A DNA stretch of 40,804 nucleotides from Candidatus Treponema caballi (GTDB taxonomy: Bacteria; Spirochaetota; Spirochaetia; Treponematales; Treponemataceae), in the NCBI GenBank assembly GCA_018066285.1, contig JAGHRS010000001.1, positions 1 to 40,804 on the forward strand, in the 5' to 3' direction. The position numbers and the translations under genes are program-made. Below the pieces are notes generated by a model, which ran no database searches, was not told the origin of the DNA, and saw only the letters and a program-made list of their open reading frames with translations. The first letter of the stretch is position 1. The number at the start of each line of letters is the position of its first letter. This document shows, piece by piece, positions 39,295 through 40,804 of the stretch.

Positions 39295-40006
39295 TTTTCA
39301 GCCATTCCGCATACACCTGATATCTTTCCCAAAGTTCAGGATCTCCCAATCCTTTCATAAGTTCTTTGAACGTTTTGTCACGCCAGCCACAACCTTGAAG
39401 TTCAGGACAGGCATAAAACCTAACGCATTGCGGAACAGAACAAACAGCCAAAGCCTGAAGCATTGGTTCAGGACTTTTCAGCATTTCTTTAATCACATTG
39501 ATTACCCACTGACGTGTCTGCTTTGCAGCTTTGAAGCAGAGCCGTTTATAACACATTTCCATCCAGGATGCAGGAGTCCATACGCTCATATAAAACTTAA
39601 TTTCCTGATCCAAAGGTTTTCTTTTTTCACCGTTATTCCAGTCAGGTCTTTTTGACTGCACAAAATGACGCGGATGTCCGTTTGTGGACCTTACCAAATG
39701 ACTGGCAACATCACCCCGGCATTCATCACTAAACACAGAAAAAAACAACACCTCACATGTCGAATGTCTGCAAATAAACTGCTTTATATAAAACGCCTTA
39801 ATTTCTTCAAAAGATTTCAGATCTTCTTCTAAATCTGTAAGATTCCATCCTGGAGCAACATCACGACCAAGTTCCAAAGATTTTGCCATATATGCATTAA
39901 ACTCACGGCTTATATTTTCAGTTTTTGGCTTTTTCCCTTGAGTTGCACACATTGCTTTTTTTATGTCATAAAGCGGACTTTTATTCAGAACAGATACTTC
40001 AATCAT
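39272..40006 (-). CDS. ThyX-like FAD-dependent thymidylate synthase family protein (244 aa)
   Basis: ATG at 40006 with AGGGGAA upstream. The core FSDECRGDVASHLVRSTNGH-PRHFVQSKRPD and CYKRLCFKAAKQTRQWV match gut-phage ThyX-like proteins in my recollection; the KRLC...TR segment is their typical end, and a further Cys-rich VPQCVRFYACPELQGCGW follows. The canonical ThyX RHRxxSxNExS motif is not clearly present, so it may be a divergent or altered enzyme. If active, it would make dTMP and, with the two nucleotide hydrolases, reshape the dNTP pool. Confidence 0.6.
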   Translation of the reverse strand: MIEVSVLNKSPLYDIKKAMCATQGKKPKTENISREFNAYMAKSLELGRDVAPGWNLTDLEEDLKSFEEIKAFYIKQFICRHSTCEVLFFSVFSDECRGDVASHLVRSTNGHPRHFVQSKRPDWNNGEKRKPLDQEIKFYMSVWTPASWMEMCYKRLCFKAAKQTRQWVINVIKEMLKSPEPMLQALAVCSVPQCVRFYACPELQGCGWRDKTFKELMKGLGDPELWERYQVYAEWLKNEINGKQ

Positions 40007-40011
40007 TTCCC

Positions 40012-40716
40012 CTACCCTCTGTCTTTCAGTTCATCAATGGCATCCCGTAAATCAGAGCTTTCATCGTCATACTTACCTTTCAGACTGTTCAGCTCATTGA
40101 TGATGTTTTCTTTTGCGCCACCAATACAGCGGCTTAAAACGTCTCTCATGTAAGTTACAATCTTTGCACGGTCCGACTCGCTCTTTACCAACGCAATAAC
40201 CTGGTCAGCCATACTGTCAGGTGCATCCAGAATCTTGTTACTCAACTGATTAAGAAAACCAAACAAACGTGCCACTACAAAATCTTTTGGAATCTGCAGC
40301 TGGCGGCGTTCTTCAAGACGCTGTGTTTTTTCATCTGCTGTTGTCAGGTCCTTGAGAATCTTCACGTAATCCTGAAGCCCCTGAAAATTTCCAAATCTCT
40401 GAAATAATTCCCGCAGATTCATCTGAAGCATTTCTGCCGGAATATTATTTTCAGGCTCAGGCATTGGAGCAGGAATCATTACCGTCTGAACCTGACGCGG
40501 ACTACTAGCGCTAGTAGTCTTCTCAGCTGCAGACAATGTCATACTCGCGATTTTTTGTTTATTCTGCTTTTTATCCAGGTAAGCGCGGTTCACCGGATTG
40601 TCAGTGTCAAGCATTTTCCCTGAATTCAAGATGAGAGTTTTATTTTCGATTTTTTTATGAATGGCTACGCGCGACACTCCGGCCATGCGTGCAAATTCTG
40701 CTTGTGTAACTTCCAC
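40012..40716 (-). CDS. Terminase small subunit, Nu1-like (234 aa)
   Basis: The N-terminal helix-turn-helix (QAEFARMAGVSRVAIHKKIE) is the DNA-recognition domain usual for small terminases, followed by a DKKQ-type basic linker, a Pro-rich hinge (about residues 80-95) and helical oligomerisation segments. It heads the packaging operon that ends with large terminase. The palindrome at 40501-40518 encodes its TTSASS (residues about 67-72). Promoter motif 27 nt upstream. It would bind the phage packaging site. Confidence 0.82.
   Translation of the reverse strand: MEVTQAEFARMAGVSRVAIHKKIENKTLILNSGKMLDTDNPVNRAYLDKKQNKQKIASMTLSAAEKTTSASSPRQVQTVMIPAPMPEPENNIPAEMLQMNLRELFQRFGNFQGLQDYVKILKDLTTADEKTQRLEERRQLQIPKDFVVARLFGFLNQLSNKILDAPDSMADQVIALVKSESDRAKIVTYMRDVLSRCIGGAKENIINELNSLKGKYDDESSDLRDAIDELKDRG
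40501..40518. repeat. Palindrome ACTACTAGCGCTAGTAGT inside the small terminase gene
   Basis: Perfect 18-bp palindrome, same sequence as at 32150-32167; encodes Thr-Thr-Ser-Ala-Ser-Ser between the DNA-binding and C-terminal domains. Confidence 0.9.
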
Positions 40717-40743
40717 ACTGTTAATGTTAAGTGTTAAGTTAAC

Positions 40744-40758
40744 TCAAAACTATATACT
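40744..40758 (-). promoter_or_regulatory. Putative phage promoter element, packaging operon
   Basis: Minus-strand AGTATATAGTTTTGA, 27 nt before the small terminase ATG. Nothing else is recognised in 40759-40804. Confidence 0.65.
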
Positions 40759-40804
40759 GATTAAAAAATAGTTAACCACTAATAAGACCTGACACATAAT
40801 TGAC

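Noticed and set aside
1..40804. Integrase, attachment site, tRNA or host flanks
   Set aside because: None recognised. The serine recombinase is of the small invertase type without an integrase-size C-terminus.

Overview
The window is phage (or prophage) DNA with no recognisable host gene, integrase, tRNA or rRNA. It encodes a contractile-tailed virus with a lambda-type head (Nu1/GpA terminase, gpB-type portal, gpC-type ClpP protease with nested scaffold, gpD, gpE) and a Mu-type tail and baseplate (sheath, tube, frameshifted chaperone, tape measure, gpN, gpP, gp45, gp46, gp47, gp48). DNA is AT-rich, with strong AGGAG ribosome sites and many overlapping genes. An overlapping i-spanin/o-spanin pair implies a host with an outer membrane. 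A low-GC diderm such as a gut or rumen spirochaete (Treponema-like) would fit, but that is a guess from general character. An ImmA/IrrE-type peptidase and an operator-like inverted repeat suggest temperate ancestry.

Layout. 1-7440 (+): accessory/early block, starting inside a reverse transcriptase and continuing through tightly packed small genes. Two gene-free stretches (3041-3395 and 5138-5676) hold six copies of an RNA-like module, each a long imperfect hairpin followed by a 26-nt conserved linker. 7541-7651: two terminators where the left and right transcription units converge. 7673-10582 (-): small virion-associated or accessory proteins and a membrane protein with a LuxR-like C-terminus. 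10671-14287: a serine DNA invertase, six promoterless silent tail-fibre C-terminal cassettes (+) and the expressed tail-fibre gene (-). 14291-19821 (-): baseplate. 19894-22605: an inserted block of opposite-strand and regulatory genes. 22727-31093 (-): tape measure back through tail, capsid and protease. 31213-32922 (-): lysis. 32939-40716 (-): portal, nucleotide-metabolism genes, large terminase, ThyX-like enzyme and small terminase.

How it works together. Terminase, portal, protease/scaffold and capsid genes build and fill the head. The sheath-to-fibre genes build the tail. A 15-bp motif AGTATATAGTTTTGA lies 26-27 nt before four operon-leading ATGs on the minus strand and is probably the phage's own promoter. 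The fibre locus is arranged so that inversion between a site inside the fibre gene and any of six oppositely oriented copies would swap the receptor-binding tip among seven versions, as in a shufflon or the p15B Min system. The invertase has Gly where this family normally has a catalytic Arg, so the switch may be impaired in this isolate.

The two most novel-looking signals are the seven-tip fibre shufflon and the six-copy structured-RNA array. Also worth attention are the palindrome ACTACTAGCGCTAGTAGT scattered over 32-40.5 kb, a candidate attenuator at 21.9 kb, and a TTTTTTA frameshift site in the tail chaperone.
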